From Paracoccus methylarcula (GTDB lineage Bacteria; Pseudomonadota; Alphaproteobacteria; Rhodobacterales; Rhodobacteraceae), in assembly GCF_003007735.2 (NCBI RefSeq), contig NZ_PXNQ02000003.1:310001-374000 (forward strand): a DNA stretch of 64,000 bases. The letters are read 5' to 3'. Below the pieces are notes generated by a model. That model had not been told where the DNA came from and made no database searches. It saw nothing but the letters and a program-made list of their open reading frames with translations. Made by a program: the position numbers and the translations under genes. Below are positions 47,378 to 56,950 of the stretch, piece after piece (positions within the stretch are counted from its first letter, which is position 1; each line of letters begins with the position of its first letter).

Positions 47378-47736
47378 CGGAAGAAACCCCGCTTACCCCG
47401 CAGCAAGAGGATGACGCGCTGGCGGCCGAGCTGGCGCTCGGCCTATTGGACGGCGAGGACGCGCAGAACGCCGTGGCACGCCTGTCGGCGGATCCGGCAT
47501 TCGCGCAGAATGTCCGTGACTGGCAGGAACGTCTTGCAGGCATGGCCGAGGGGATGACCCCGGTGATGGCCCCTGCCCGCGCCTGGCAGGGTATCCGCGA
47601 AAGGCTCGGCCATATCGCCGCGCCACTGACCGAGGATCCGACCAGGACGCTTCCATGGTGGCGTGGGCCTGCGGGCCTGCTGGCCGGGCTGATCGCGATT
47701 GCCGCCATCGCCGCCTTCCTGTGGCTGCGGAACTAG
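47374..47736 (+). CDS. Membrane-anchored anti-sigma factor (RskA-like)
   Basis: This 120-residue protein has an N-terminal sigma-binding-type helix bundle (LAAELALGLLDGEDAQNAVA, FAQNVRDWQERLAGM) and one C-terminal membrane segment (GLLAGLIAIAAIAAFLWL) ending only two residues from the terminus, so there is essentially no periplasmic domain. Most RskA proteins have a periplasmic sensor domain of about 100 residues; its absence means any signal must act through the membrane segment or the cytoplasmic part. No zinc-binding HxxxCxxC is present. It overlaps the sigma gene by four bases. Confidence 0.85.
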   Translation: MTEETPLTPQQEDDALAAELALGLLDGEDAQNAVARLSADPAFAQNVRDWQERLAGMAEGMTPVMAPARAWQGIRERLGHIAAPLTEDPTRTLPWWRGPAGLLAGLIAIAAIAAFLWLRN

Positions 47737-47817
47737 GTGACAAAGGTCATGCGGACTTGAAACTACTCCCTCTCCTTGCGCAGATGGGTGACAGGCAGGA
47801 AACGGGTTGAGGGAAAC

Positions 47818-48821
47818 ATGAGCGGGTTGATTGCGCTTCTGGACGACGTGGCAAGCATTTCCAAGGTCGCGGCGGCATCGATAGACGACGTGGCGGGACA
47901 GGCCGCCAAGGCCGGGGCCAAGGCAGCGGGCGCGGTCATCGACGACGCGGCCGTGACCCCGAAATACGTCCATGGCTTCGATGCCAGCCGCGAACTCCCC
48001 ATCGTCTGGAAGATCGCCCGCGGCTCGATCTTCAACAAGCTGGTGATCCTCCTGCCCGTGGCGCTGCTGCTGTCGGCCTTCGCGCCCTGGCTGATCGCGC
48101 CGCTGCTGATGATCGGCGGCGCTATCTGTGTTTCGAGGGCGCGGAAAAGATCGCCCATGCCCTTGGCCACGGACAGGAGCATGACAGCGAGCAGCATACA
48201 CATCCCGAAAGCGACGGCGCCGCGCTGGAAGAACAGCGGGTGGCCGGTGCGATCAAGACCGATTTCATTCTCTCGGCCGAGATCATGACCATCGCGCTCT
48301 CGACCATCCCGATCGAGGACTCGCTGCTGGCGAAGGCACTGATCCTCGCCGTGGTCGCGGTCGGCATCACGGTTGCGGTCTACGGTTTCGTCGCGCTTAT
48401 CGTGAAGGCCGATGATGTCGGCGTCCACCTGGCGACCGAGCGCGGCGGAGCCATTGCCGCGTTCGGGCGGGGGATCGTCAAGTTCATGCCGGGTTTCATG
48501 AAGGCGCTGACCATTATCGGCACCGCCGCGATGATCTGGGTCGGCGGACAGATCATCCTGCACGGGCTGGGCGAGATGGGCTGGCACGCACCCTATGACT
48601 GGGTGCATCACATGGCCGAGACCGCTGCCCATGCCCTGCCACAGGTTTCCGGGCTGGCCGAATGGGTAACCACCGCCTTCCTGGATGGCGTTTTCGGCCT
48701 GATCCTGGGGCTGATCCTGATTCCGGTCGTGGAAAAAGTCCTCAACCCGGTCCTGTCGGCAACGATCCTGCCATTGATCGGGGCTGCGAAACGGTTGCTC
48801 GGCGGGGCCGGGCAAGGCTGA
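47818..48821 (+). pseudogene. DUF808 inner-membrane protein (YedI-like), frameshifted
   Basis: The first frame reads MSGLIALLDDVASISKVAAA, SIDDVAGQAAKAGAKAAGAV, DDAAVTPKYVHGF and a pair of membrane helices, the start of DUF808/YedI. At about 48121 the frame breaks. Adding one C would continue GGAYLCFEGAEKIAHALGHG, and the remainder (AGAIKTDFILSAEIMTIALS ... KVLNPVLSATILPLIGAAKR) follows to 48821. The intact protein would have about 334 residues and at least five membrane segments. Its function is not established. The broken codon lies in a GGCGGCGC run, as expected of a sequencing deletion. Confidence 0.85.
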
Positions 48822-48932
48822 ATCGGCATTTTCGCGCGGGTTTCCCCACCGACCCTTGCAGAACATCCGGGAACATAATCGAACATTTTCGCATATCCGG
48901 CGGCTCGAAACCGTTGACCGGACGGTCAAAGG

Positions 48933-48950
48933 CTGTCACATTTCATTCAC
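48933..48950 (+). promoter_or_regulatory. PHO-box-like site upstream of ugpB
   Basis: CTGTCAC (48933-48939) and CATTCAC (48944-48950) are direct repeats 11 bases apart, the PhoB-binding layout (CTGTCAT-4-CTGTCAY). It lies 75 bases before ugpB, a classical Pho-regulon gene in other bacteria. An imperfect TTGACCG-GA-CGGTCAA palindrome (48914-48929) precedes it. Confidence 0.55.
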
Positions 48951-49024
48951 AATAATGTTGCGCCTTCGTCACAACCGCCGGTTAGGTCCGGCTGCGAACC
49001 GCAACTCCATGGGGAGGAAAATAA

Positions 49025-50344
49025 ATGCTTCGACTTTGCACCGCATCCGCGGTGGCGCTGGCTGCTTCGCTATCCGCTGCCAATGCCAAGACCGATATCC
49101 AGTGGTGGCACGCCATGGGCGGCGAACTGGGCTCCAAGCTCGAGGAAATCGTTCAGGGCTTCAATGAAAGCCAGGGCGAATACAATGTGATCCCTTCCTA
49201 CAAGGGCACCTACCCCGAAACCATGACCGCCGCGATCGCGGCCTTCCGGGCCAAGGAACAGCCTGCCATCGTGCAGGTCTTCGAGGTCGGCACCGGCACG
49301 ATGATGGCAGCCGAAGGCGCCATCGTTCCCGTGCATCAGCTGATGGAAGAGCAAGGCGCCGAATTCGACCCAACCGCCTTCCTGCCAGCCGTTGTGGGTT
49401 ACTACACCGACACCGACGGCAACATGCTGTCCATGCCGTTCAACAGCTCGACCCCGATCCTGTATTACAACAAGGACGTGTTCGAGAAGGCCGGCCTCGA
49501 CCCCGAGACCCCGCCCAAGACCTGGGGCGAGATGGAAGAATTTTCCAACAAGATCATCGAATCCGGCGCGGCCTCCTGCGGTTTCACCACCGGCTGGATC
49601 AGCTGGATCCAGGTCGAGAACTTCAACGCCTGGCACAACCAGCCCATCGGCACCGAGCAGAACGGCTTCGGCGGCCCGCAGGCACGTTTGAGCGTGAACG
49701 GCCCGGTGCAGGTGAAGCATTGGGAAAACCTGAAAAAATGGGCCGATGAAGGGATCTTCGAATATGGCGGCCCGGTCGGCGGTGACGACGCTCCCCCGAA
49801 ATTCTACTCGCAGGAATGCGCGATGATCATGAACAGCTCGGCCAGCCGGGCGGGCGTCATCGCCAATGCCAAGGATTTCGAACTGGGCTACGGCATGCTG
49901 CCCTATTATGACGATGTCGAGGGCGCGCCGCAGAACTCGATCATCGGTGGGGCCACGCTCTGGGTGCTGTCGGGCCGCCCGGACGAGGAATATGCCGGGG
50001 TCGCGGAATTCTTCGAATATCTCTCCAGCCCCGAGGTCCAGGCCGACTGGCACCAGTTCTCGGGCTACCTGCCGATCACGCAGGCGGCCTATGACCTGGG
50101 CAAGGAGCAGGGCTATTACGAAGAGAACCCGGGTTCCGAGGTGGGGCTTCAGCAGATCACGCTGAACGAGCCGACCGAGAACTCCAAGGGGCTGCGCTTT
50201 GGCAATTACGTCCAGATCCGCGGCATCATCGACGAGGAATTCGAACAGCTGCTGTCCGGGGACAAGGACGCCCAGGGCGCGCTGGACAGCCTGGTCGAAC
50301 GCGGCAACGCGCTGTTGGAAGAGTTCGAAGGCCAGAGCCAGTAA
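49025..50344 (+). CDS. ugpB: sn-Glycerol-3-phosphate ABC transporter, substrate-binding protein
   Basis: This 439-residue periplasmic protein binds glycerol-3-phosphate or its diesters for UgpAEC. A signal peptide (LCTASAVALAASLSAANA) precedes landmarks shared with E. coli UgpB: WHAMGGELGSKLEEIV, NVIPSYKGTYPETMTA, QVFEVGTGTMMAAEGAI, MPFNSSTPILYYNKDVF, APQNSIIGGATLW and WHQFSGYLPITQAAYDL. A PHO-box-like site lies upstream, and a strong hairpin separates it from ugpA. The gene order ugpB-A-E-C is the standard one. GGGGAGG precedes the ATG. Confidence 0.93.
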   Translation: MLRLCTASAVALAASLSAANAKTDIQWWHAMGGELGSKLEEIVQGFNESQGEYNVIPSYKGTYPETMTAAIAAFRAKEQPAIVQVFEVGTGTMMAAEGAIVPVHQLMEEQGAEFDPTAFLPAVVGYYTDTDGNMLSMPFNSSTPILYYNKDVFEKAGLDPETPPKTWGEMEEFSNKIIESGAASCGFTTGWISWIQVENFNAWHNQPIGTEQNGFGGPQARLSVNGPVQVKHWENLKKWADEGIFEYGGPVGGDDAPPKFYSQECAMIMNSSASRAGVIANAKDFELGYGMLPYYDDVEGAPQNSIIGGATLWVLSGRPDEEYAGVAEFFEYLSSPEVQADWHQFSGYLPITQAAYDLGKEQGYYEENPGSEVGLQQITLNEPTENSKGLRFGNYVQIRGIIDEEFEQLLSGDKDAQGALDSLVERGNALLEEFEGQSQ

Positions 50345-50352
50345 CCACATTT

Positions 50353-50380
50353 CGGGGGCCGCGCCGGATCGCGGCCCCCG
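50353..50380 (+). terminator. Hairpin between ugpB and ugpA (attenuator-like)
   Basis: A perfect 11-bp stem (CGGGGGCCGCG / CGCGGCCCCCG) with a 6-base loop is followed by TTTCCCTTTT. Its place between the binding-protein and permease genes suggests partial termination or mRNA protection, giving more UgpB than permease. Confidence 0.75.
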
Positions 50381-50404
50381 TTTCCCTTTTCGACCGGACC
50401 CCCG

Positions 50405-51283
50405 ATGAAGCGCACGATTTTCAACAACCAGTTGCTGCCCTGGCTCTTGCTGGCGCCTCAGCTTGCCATCACCTTCATCTTCTTCATCTGGCCAGCCGGT
50501 CAGGCCATCCGGCAAAGTTTCCTGCGCGAAGACGCATTCGGCATCAATACCAGCTTTGCCGGGCTGAATAATTTCCAGGGACTGCTGGGCAATGCCCAAT
50601 ACCTGAACTCGATGAAGGTCACGGTGATCTTCGCCGTCTCGGTCACCGTGTTGTCGATGGGCGTGGCGCTTCTGCTCGCCGTCGCGGTGGACCGTATGCT
50701 GCGCAGCTCGCGCGTCTACACGACGCTTCTGGTCTGGCCCTATGCGGTCGCCCCTGCCGTCGCCGGTATCCTGTGGTGGTTCATCTTCAACCCGACCGTC
50801 GGCATCATGCCCTATATCCTCGACGTGATCGGCTATGACTGGAACCACAACCGCTCGAAGACCGACGCGATGATCCTTGTCGTCATCGCCAGTGCATGGA
50901 AGCAGATCAGCTACAATTTCCTGTTCTTCGTGGCGGGCCTTCAGGCCATCCCGGCCAGCCTGCGCGAAGCGGCCGCCATAGACGGCGCGGGCCCGGTGCG
51001 GCGCTTCTTCGACATCACCTTCCCGCTTCTGTCGCCCACAACCTTCTTCCTGCTGGTGGTCAATATCGTCTACGCCATGTTCGAGACCTTCGCGGTCATC
51101 GATTCCACCACCGCCGGCGGCCCGGCGCAGGCCACCAATATCATGGTCTACAAGGTCTATTTCGACGGCTTCATCGGCCAGAATCTCGGCAGTTCGGCGG
51201 CGCAATCCGTGATACTGATGCTGATCGTCATCGCCCTGACCGTCATCCAGTTCCGTTGGGTCGAGAAAAAGGTCGAATACTGA
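50405..51283 (+). CDS. ugpA: Glycerol-3-phosphate ABC transporter permease UgpA
   Basis: This 292-residue membrane subunit has six hydrophobic segments and the EAA loop [20 protein letters not shown] that contacts the ATPase. N-terminal [20 protein letters not shown] and [20 protein letters not shown] match UgpA/MalF-type permeases. It follows the ugpB hairpin, and its TGA overlaps the ugpE ATG (TGATG). Confidence 0.92.
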   Translation: MKRTIFNNQLLPWLLLAPQLAITFIFFIWPAGQAIRQSFLREDAFGINTSFAGLNNFQGLLGNAQYLNSMKVTVIFAVSVTVLSMGVALLLAVAVDRMLRSSRVYTTLLVWPYAVAPAVAGILWWFIFNPTVGIMPYILDVIGYDWNHNRSKTDAMILVVIASAWKQISYNFLFFVAGLQAIPASLREAAAIDGAGPVRRFFDITFPLLSPTTFFLLVVNIVYAMFETFAVIDSTTAGGPAQATNIMVYKVYFDGFIGQNLGSSAAQSVILMLIVIALTVIQFRWVEKKVEY

Positions 51284-52131
51284 TGATCGAGAACCGTCCC
51301 GGACTGACCTTCCTTGCCCATCTGGTGCTGATCGCCGGAGTCCTGATCGTCGCCCTGCCTGTCTGGGTGGCCTTCGTCGCCTCGACCCGCGGCGCGACCG
51401 ATTTCATGTCCGGCACCATCCCGATGTGGCCCGGCCCGCATCTGATCGAGAATTACAGCCGGATGCTGGATACAGGACTGTCGACCAGCGGCACCCCGCC
51501 CGTCGGGCTGATGATGTTCAACAGCCTTGTGATGGCGCTCTCCATCGCCATCGGCAAGATCGCCATCTCGATGCTCTCGGCCTTCGCCATCGTCTATTTC
51601 CGCTTTCCCTTCCGCGGGCTGGCTTTCTGGTGCATCTTCATCACCCTGATGCTGCCGGTCGAGGTCCGCATCGTGCCCAGTTTCCAGGTCGTCGCCGGGC
51701 TGGGGCTGCTGAACTCCTATGCCGGCCTGTCGCTGCCGCTGATCGCCTCGGCCACGGCGACCTTCCTGTTCCGGCAGGTCTTCCTGACCATCCCGGACGA
51801 GCTGACCGAAGCCGCCCGCATCGACGGTGCCGGACCGATGAAATTCTTCCGCGACATCCTGCTGCCGCTGTCGCGCACCAATATGGCGGCGCTGTTCGTC
51901 ATCCTGTTCATCTATGGCTGGAACCAGTATCTCTGGCCACTGCTCATCACCACCGACGCGCAGTATTACACCATCGTCGCCGGCATCAAGCGCATGGCCG
52001 ACGTTGTGGACGGCCTGCCCCAATGGCACCTGGTCATGGCGACCGCCATCCTGGCGATGCTGCCGCCCGTGGCGGTGGTCATCGGCATGCAGCGGCTGTT
52101 CGTCAAAGGTCTTGTCGAGACGGAGAAATAA
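51283..52131 (+). CDS. ugpE: Glycerol-3-phosphate ABC transporter permease UgpE
   Basis: This 282-residue second permease pairs with UgpA. It has six hydrophobic segments, the EAA loop [20 protein letters not shown] and a UgpE-like [21 protein letters not shown] segment and [15 protein letters not shown] near the end. It starts in the stop codon of ugpA (51283) and ends one base before the ugpC start. Confidence 0.92.
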   Translation: MIENRPGLTFLAHLVLIAGVLIVALPVWVAFVASTRGATDFMSGTIPMWPGPHLIENYSRMLDTGLSTSGTPPVGLMMFNSLVMALSIAIGKIAISMLSAFAIVYFRFPFRGLAFWCIFITLMLPVEVRIVPSFQVVAGLGLLNSYAGLSLPLIASATATFLFRQVFLTIPDELTEAARIDGAGPMKFFRDILLPLSRTNMAALFVILFIYGWNQYLWPLLITTDAQYYTIVAGIKRMADVVDGLPQWHLVMATAILAMLPPVAVVIGMQRLFVKGLVETEK

Positions 52132-52132
52132 A

Positions 52133-53140
52133 TTGGCATCGATCACGCTTGATAATCTCGGCAAGGTCTATCCCGGCGGCACCCGCGCCGTGGGGGACGT
52201 GAATATCGACATCGCGGATGGTGAATTCATCGTGCTGGTCGGCCCCTCGGGCTGCGGCAAATCCACGCTGCTGCGCATGGTCGCGGGGCTGGAAAGCATC
52301 AGCGAGGGCGAGGTCCGCATCGGCGATCGCGTCGTCAACGATGTCGAACCCGCCGACCGCGACATCGCCATGGTGTTCCAGAACTACGCGCTTTACCCGC
52401 ATATGTCGGTGCGCCAGAATCTCGCCTACGGGCTGAAGAACCGCGGCACTCCGAAAGCCGAGATCGAGCGCCGCGTGAAGGAGGCCGCAGAGATCCTGCA
52501 GATCGGTCCCTTCCTCGACCGCAAGCCCCGCGCGTTGTCGGGCGGACAACGCCAGCGCGTCGCCATGGGCCGGGCCATCACCCGCGAACCGGCGGTCTTC
52601 CTGTTCGACGAGCCCTTGTCCAATCTTGATGCCAAGCTGCGCGTGGCCATGCGGCTGGAGATCAAGGAGTTGCAGAAACGCCTGCGCACGACCTCGATCT
52701 ATGTCACCCATGACCAGTTGGAGGCAATGACGCTGGCCGATCGCCTGGTGGTGCTGAACGGAGGCCGGATCGAGCAGATCGGCACCCCGCTCGACGTCTA
52801 TCGCCGCCCGGCCTCGACCTTCGTGGCAAGCTTCATCGGCAGCCCGGCAATGAACCTGCTCGACGCGAAGGCCGTGCCGCATCTGCCCGGCACCGCCCAT
52901 GCGGGCACCATCGGCATCCGCCCCGAGGACCTGAGCCTCGCCGAGGATGGCCTGATCGAAATGAACGTGATGGCGGTGGAAGAGCTTGGTGCGCAACGGC
53001 TGGTGCATGGCCGGACCAGCGGCGAAGCGATCACCATCGCACTGCCTTCGGACGCTCCCCTCGGCGATACGCTAAAGTTGGGATTCGACCGCAAGAACCT
53101 GCATCTGTTCAGCCGCGACTCGGGTGCCCGGATCGATTGA
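52133..53140 (+). CDS. ugpC: Glycerol-3-phosphate ABC transporter ATPase UgpC
   Basis: This 335-residue ATPase drives Ugp import. Walker [11 protein letters not shown]-loop [14 protein letters not shown], signature [14 protein letters not shown], Walker [13 protein letters not shown] and H-loop [15 protein letters not shown] are all present, followed by a MalK-type regulatory domain ([20 protein letters not shown]). The start is TTG at 52133, one base after the ugpE stop, and gives the family N-terminus [16 protein letters not shown]. It is about 20 residues shorter than E. coli UgpC (356). Confidence 0.92.
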   Translation: MASITLDNLGKVYPGGTRAVGDVNIDIADGEFIVLVGPSGCGKSTLLRMVAGLESISEGEVRIGDRVVNDVEPADRDIAMVFQNYALYPHMSVRQNLAYGLKNRGTPKAEIERRVKEAAEILQIGPFLDRKPRALSGGQRQRVAMGRAITREPAVFLFDEPLSNLDAKLRVAMRLEIKELQKRLRTTSIYVTHDQLEAMTLADRLVVLNGGRIEQIGTPLDVYRRPASTFVASFIGSPAMNLLDAKAVPHLPGTAHAGTIGIRPEDLSLAEDGLIEMNVMAVEELGAQRLVHGRTSGEAITIALPSDAPLGDTLKLGFDRKNLHLFSRDSGARID

Positions 53141-53224
53141 TCGTCCTGTCCCGGAACCGGATATGCCCCCGGCCGGGATCCGGCCGCACGGAACAGCGCG
53201 AGTGGCTCGCGGCCTGTCCCCCGG

Positions 53225-54616
53225 TCACTTCCCGGTCATCGCCTCTTCCTCTGCCCGCATGCCACCGACGACGCCAAGGGATTTCAGCTTGCGGTGCAGG
53301 GCGCTGCGTTCCATGCCGACGAATTGCGCCGTGCGGCTGATATTGCCGCCGAAACGGTTGATCTGGGCCAGCAGGTATTCGCGCTCGAACATCTCGCGGG
53401 CCTCGCGCAGCGCCATGGCCGTGACCTGTGGGCCAAGGCTGAGCGCATCGCTATTGTCCGGGGTCGCACCCTGAGGCTCCAGTTCGGAAGGCTTGATCGG
53501 GCCGCTTTCCTCGGCAAGGATCAGGACCCGCTCGATCACGTTGCGCAACTGCCGGATATTGCCCGGCCATCGCATCGCCTGTAGCGCCGCGATGGTGTCG
53601 TCGGGCAATTCACGGCCGATCAATCCCTGCGTCTTGTTGAATTGCTCGATGAAATGCTGCGCCAGCGGGCCGATGTCCTCGCGCCGTTCGGACAGCGGCG
53701 GCACGACGACCGGCACCACGTTCAGCCGGTCATAGAGTTCCTGGCGGAAGCGGCCGGCGGCGATTTCGGCGGGCAGGTCGCGATTGGTCGAGGAGATCAC
53801 CCGAAGATCGACCCGCACCTTGTCCGATCCACCCGCGCGGGTGAATTGCTGCTCGGTCAGCACCCGCAGGATCTTGGGCTGTGTGCCAAGCGGCATGTCA
53901 CCCACCTCGTCGAAATAGATCACCCCGCCATGCGCCTGTTCGAGAAGCCCCGGCTCGATCCCTCTTTCCGGGGATTCCCTGCCGAAGAGCACCTCTTCCA
54001 TCCGCTCGGGCTCGATCCCGGCGCAGGAGACGGTCACGAAGGGTGCGGATTCACGGGGACTGTGGGCGTGGATGTAACGGGCGGCAAGTTCCTTGCCCGC
54101 GCCCGGTTCGCCCGCCAGCATAACGCGGCCATTCGACTTGGCCACCTTGTCGAGATTGTCGCGTAGCCGCTTGAAGGCCGCTGAATGGCCGATCATCTCG
54201 GTCAGGCGGGGCTCGCCGCGCTTGAGGCTGTTGTTCTCGCGCCGCAGGCGGCTGGCCTCCATCGCGCGGTTGATGACCACCATCAGCTGGTCGATATTGA
54301 AGGGCTTCTCGATGAAGTCATAGGCACCCTGCTTGATCGCGGCGACGGCGATCTCGATATTGCCGTGGCCCGAGATGATGATCACCGGCACCTCGGGATT
54401 GTTGTGCTTGACCTGCTTGAGGATGTCGATCCCGTCCATCCGGCTATCCTTGAGCCAGATATCCAGCACCATCAAAGCGGGTTCCTGTTCGTTCAGCGCC
54501 GCCACGGCCTCGTCCGAATCGGCGGCCAGCCGGGTCTGGAAACCCTCGTCCTTCAGGATGTCCGCGATCAGTTCGCGGATGTCGCGTTCGTCATCGACGA
54601 TCAGAATATCAGTCAT
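53225..54616 (-). CDS. ntrX: Nitrogen/redox response regulator NtrX
   Basis: This 463-residue regulator is the partner of NtrY. The receiver domain carries the phospho-acceptor aspartate in MVLDIWLKDSRMDGIDIL. The AAA+ domain has Walker A AGEPGAGKELAARYIHAHSP and Walker B GGVIYFDEVGDMPL. The GAFTGA loop that contacts sigma-54 is missing (sequence there reads FGRESPERGIEPGLLEQA), as in other Rhodobacterales, so sigma-70 activation or repression is likely. A Fis-type helix-turn-helix (GGNISRTAQFVGMERSALHR) ends it. It overlaps ntrY by four bases. Confidence 0.93.
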   Translation of the reverse strand: MTDILIVDDERDIRELIADILKDEGFQTRLAADSDEAVAALNEQEPALMVLDIWLKDSRMDGIDILKQVKHNNPEVPVIIISGHGNIEIAVAAIKQGAYDFIEKPFNIDQLMVVINRAMEASRLRRENNSLKRGEPRLTEMIGHSAAFKRLRDNLDKVAKSNGRVMLAGEPGAGKELAARYIHAHSPRESAPFVTVSCAGIEPERMEEVLFGRESPERGIEPGLLEQAHGGVIYFDEVGDMPLGTQPKILRVLTEQQFTRAGGSDKVRVDLRVISSTNRDLPAEIAAGRFRQELYDRLNVVPVVVPPLSERREDIGPLAQHFIEQFNKTQGLIGRELPDDTIAALQAMRWPGNIRQLRNVIERVLILAEESGPIKPSELEPQGATPDNSDALSLGPQVTAMALREAREMFEREYLLAQINRFGGNISRTAQFVGMERSALHRKLKSLGVVGGMRAEEEAMTGK

Positions 54617-56877
54617 GTCGTACCTGCCTCGTCTCTCTCTTGCCTGGTTCTTCGTTGCATTCCGCGTACGGGGTTGCGTTCCCGCGGTAGACGGATCTCG
54701 GCCATTGCGCCGTCGCGGTCCGGCGCATCGGTCAGGGAAAGGCTGCCGCCATGCTCCTCGACGATCTTCTTGACGATGGGCAGACCGAGGCCGGTGCCCT
54801 GCGTCTTGAGCGTCACATAGGGTTCGAACAGCCGCGAGCGGTCGGCGGGCAGGCCCGGGCCGTTATCGATGATGCGGATCGTCACGCTGTCATGATCCGT
54901 CTCCATCGTGACCGAGACGCGCGGTGTCCAGCCTTCGGGCGGCTTCCCGGCGCGCTCCTCCACGGCCTCGCCCGCGTTCTTCAGGAGATTGGTGAAAGCC
55001 TGCCGCAACATGCCCTCGTCGCAATCGACGATCACCGGCTGGTCGGGGATAGCGGCTTCGAGCGCGCCTTTCAGCGCGTCCTGCTGAAGCAAGACCGACG
55101 CGCGCAGCAATTCGGCGAGGTCGATCTCGGCCCGGTCGGGTTCGGGCATCCGGGCGAAGCGGCTGAATTCATCGACGATCCGGCGCAGGTCGCCGGTCTG
55201 GCGGATGATCACCTCGACATATTGATCCAGCGAGGCCTTGTCCTCGGGCCCCGCCAGCGGCGCGAACTTGCGCCGCAGCCGCTCGGCGGAAAGCTGGATC
55301 GGAGTGAGCGGGTTCTTGATCTCATGCGCAACCCGGCGGGCAACATCGCCCCACGCGGCCATGCGCTGCGCGCTGACCAGTTCGGTCACGTCATCAAAGG
55401 CGACCACGTAACCTTCCAGATCACCTTCGGTATTGCGCCGCACCGCCATCCGCACCAGCAGGCTTTCCATCTGGCCGTTGCGGGTCAGGCGGATCTCATC
55501 CTGCACCGTTTCCGCAACAGAGGCGGAGAGGCGCTGGAAAAGCGCCGCGAATTCGGGCACGGCATCGGACAGGGGAGCATCGATATCGCGGCCCGGCTCC
55601 AGCCCCAGAAGGCGAATGGCCGAGCGGTTGAGGAAATCGATCCCGCCCTGCGCGTCCAGGCCGATCACGCCCGAAGTCACCGAGGTCAGCACATTGTCGA
55701 AAAGCCGCCGCTGCTCATCCGAGGCGCGATAGCTTTCGACCAGTTCCTCGCGCTGCGTCTTGAGCTGGCGGGTCATGCGGTTGAAACTTTGCCCGAGCGT
55801 CTGGATCTCGTCGCCGGTATCGGGTTCGGGAATCTGCAGGTCGAGATTGCCGCGCCCGACCTGTTCGCTGGCCTCGGCCAAAAGGCCGATCGGACGTGAC
55901 AGGCGGCTGGCGAACCAGAGCCCCATCCACATCGCCGCCGCGACCAGCAGCAGGGCAAAGCCCAGATAGACCAGCGAGAATTCGAACAGCACCTGCCCGC
56001 GGGTCTGCTCCAACTGTCGGTAATCGCCGATGGTTGCCCTTGTATCGTCGAGCAGCCCCAGCAGGTTGCCGTCCACGTCGCGGGTGACATAAAGGTAACG
56101 GTCTGCCAGCGGCGGCAAGGCGACCAGCGCCCGGAATTCGTTATTGTCCCAATCCTCGATCAGGACCAGACCGTCGGATTGCGCCCGGTCAAGCTGCTCG
56201 CTGCTTGGTTCCTCGTACCAGAACAGATAGCTGCGCTCGCCGCGCGACCGGATCGTCCCGGTGCCGTCGATGACATAGGCTTCGCGCAGCCCACGCTGGA
56301 TCAGTGCCTGCCCCTGCACCAAAAGCTGGCGCATCTCGCCATCGCCGATCATGGGATTGGCCCGGCCCGCCTGTGTCAGCACCCCGGCCAGGGCGCGGGC
56401 ATCCTCGGTCAGGTCGTGGCGGTGTTCCTCCTGATAGGCCTCGGCGGCGGCCTGCGAATTGGTGACGACCTGCTGCACCCGGTCGGAGAACCAGCCCTCG
56501 AGGCCGATATTGACGAGGAACCCCGCGAACAGGGCGACCAGCACCGTCGGCACCAGCGCCAGCCCGGCAAAGATCATCACCAGCCGGCGATGCAGCCGCG
56601 ACCCGGCATCCGAGTGGCGCCGCGCCGAGATCAGCCGGGCCATCCGGGCCAGCACCAGCGCGATCAGCACGATCAGGTAGAACAGGTCGAGCAGCAGGAC
56701 CATCCGCAAGGCCTGCCCCTGCGCATCCAGGCTCAGCGGCCCCAGAACGCTGAGCGTGGCCACCATCAGCAGCGCACCCGCGATCAGCAATCCCCAGGTG
56801 AGCACGCCACGCCATTGCCGCCCCAACCGGATTTGCGCCAGCCTGTCCCAAGTCAGCCCGGATATGGACTCTGCCAT
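54613..56877 (-). CDS. ntrY: Sensor histidine kinase NtrY
   Basis: This ~754-residue membrane sensor has N-terminal membrane segments (WGLLIAGALLMVATLSVLG and following), a periplasmic loop, a further membrane segment near residue 305 (YLGFALLLVAAAMWMGLWF), a HAMP domain (SRLSRPIGLLAEASEQVGRG), a PAS-like domain, HisKA with the phospho-histidine in RRVAHEIKNPLTPIQLSAER and an ATPase domain (NLLKNAGEAVEER, DNGPGLPADRS, GTGLGLPIVKKIVEEHGG). A GTG at 56886 is an alternative start. It signals to NtrX and may cross-talk with NtrBC. Confidence 0.93.
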   Translation of the reverse strand: MAESISGLTWDRLAQIRLGRQWRGVLTWGLLIAGALLMVATLSVLGPLSLDAQGQALRMVLLLDLFYLIVLIALVLARMARLISARRHSDAGSRLHRRLVMIFAGLALVPTVLVALFAGFLVNIGLEGWFSDRVQQVVTNSQAAAEAYQEEHRHDLTEDARALAGVLTQAGRANPMIGDGEMRQLLVQGQALIQRGLREAYVIDGTGTIRSRGERSYLFWYEEPSSEQLDRAQSDGLVLIEDWDNNEFRALVALPPLADRYLYVTRDVDGNLLGLLDDTRATIGDYRQLEQTRGQVLFEFSLVYLGFALLLVAAAMWMGLWFASRLSRPIGLLAEASEQVGRGNLDLQIPEPDTGDEIQTLGQSFNRMTRQLKTQREELVESYRASDEQRRLFDNVLTSVTSGVIGLDAQGGIDFLNRSAIRLLGLEPGRDIDAPLSDAVPEFAALFQRLSASVAETVQDEIRLTRNGQMESLLVRMAVRRNTEGDLEGYVVAFDDVTELVSAQRMAAWGDVARRVAHEIKNPLTPIQLSAERLRRKFAPLAGPEDKASLDQYVEVIIRQTGDLRRIVDEFSRFARMPEPDRAEIDLAELLRASVLLQQDALKGALEAAIPDQPVIVDCDEGMLRQAFTNLLKNAGEAVEERAGKPPEGWTPRVSVTMETDHDSVTIRIIDNGPGLPADRSRLFEPYVTLKTQGTGLGLPIVKKIVEEHGGSLSLTDAPDRDGAMAEIRLPRERNPVRGMQRRTRQERDEAGTT

Positions 56878-56950
56878 GACCCCCACTCGCCGTCTTTCGC
56901 GGCTTCACTGTTGCAGCGCCGTGACTCCGGCGCGCCTACCTGTGGCGGTT

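Noticed and set aside
49070..51205. 711-codon minus-strand frame opposite ugpB-ugpA
   Set aside because: It lies over two clear plus-strand genes, crosses their boundary, and has no motif or signal.
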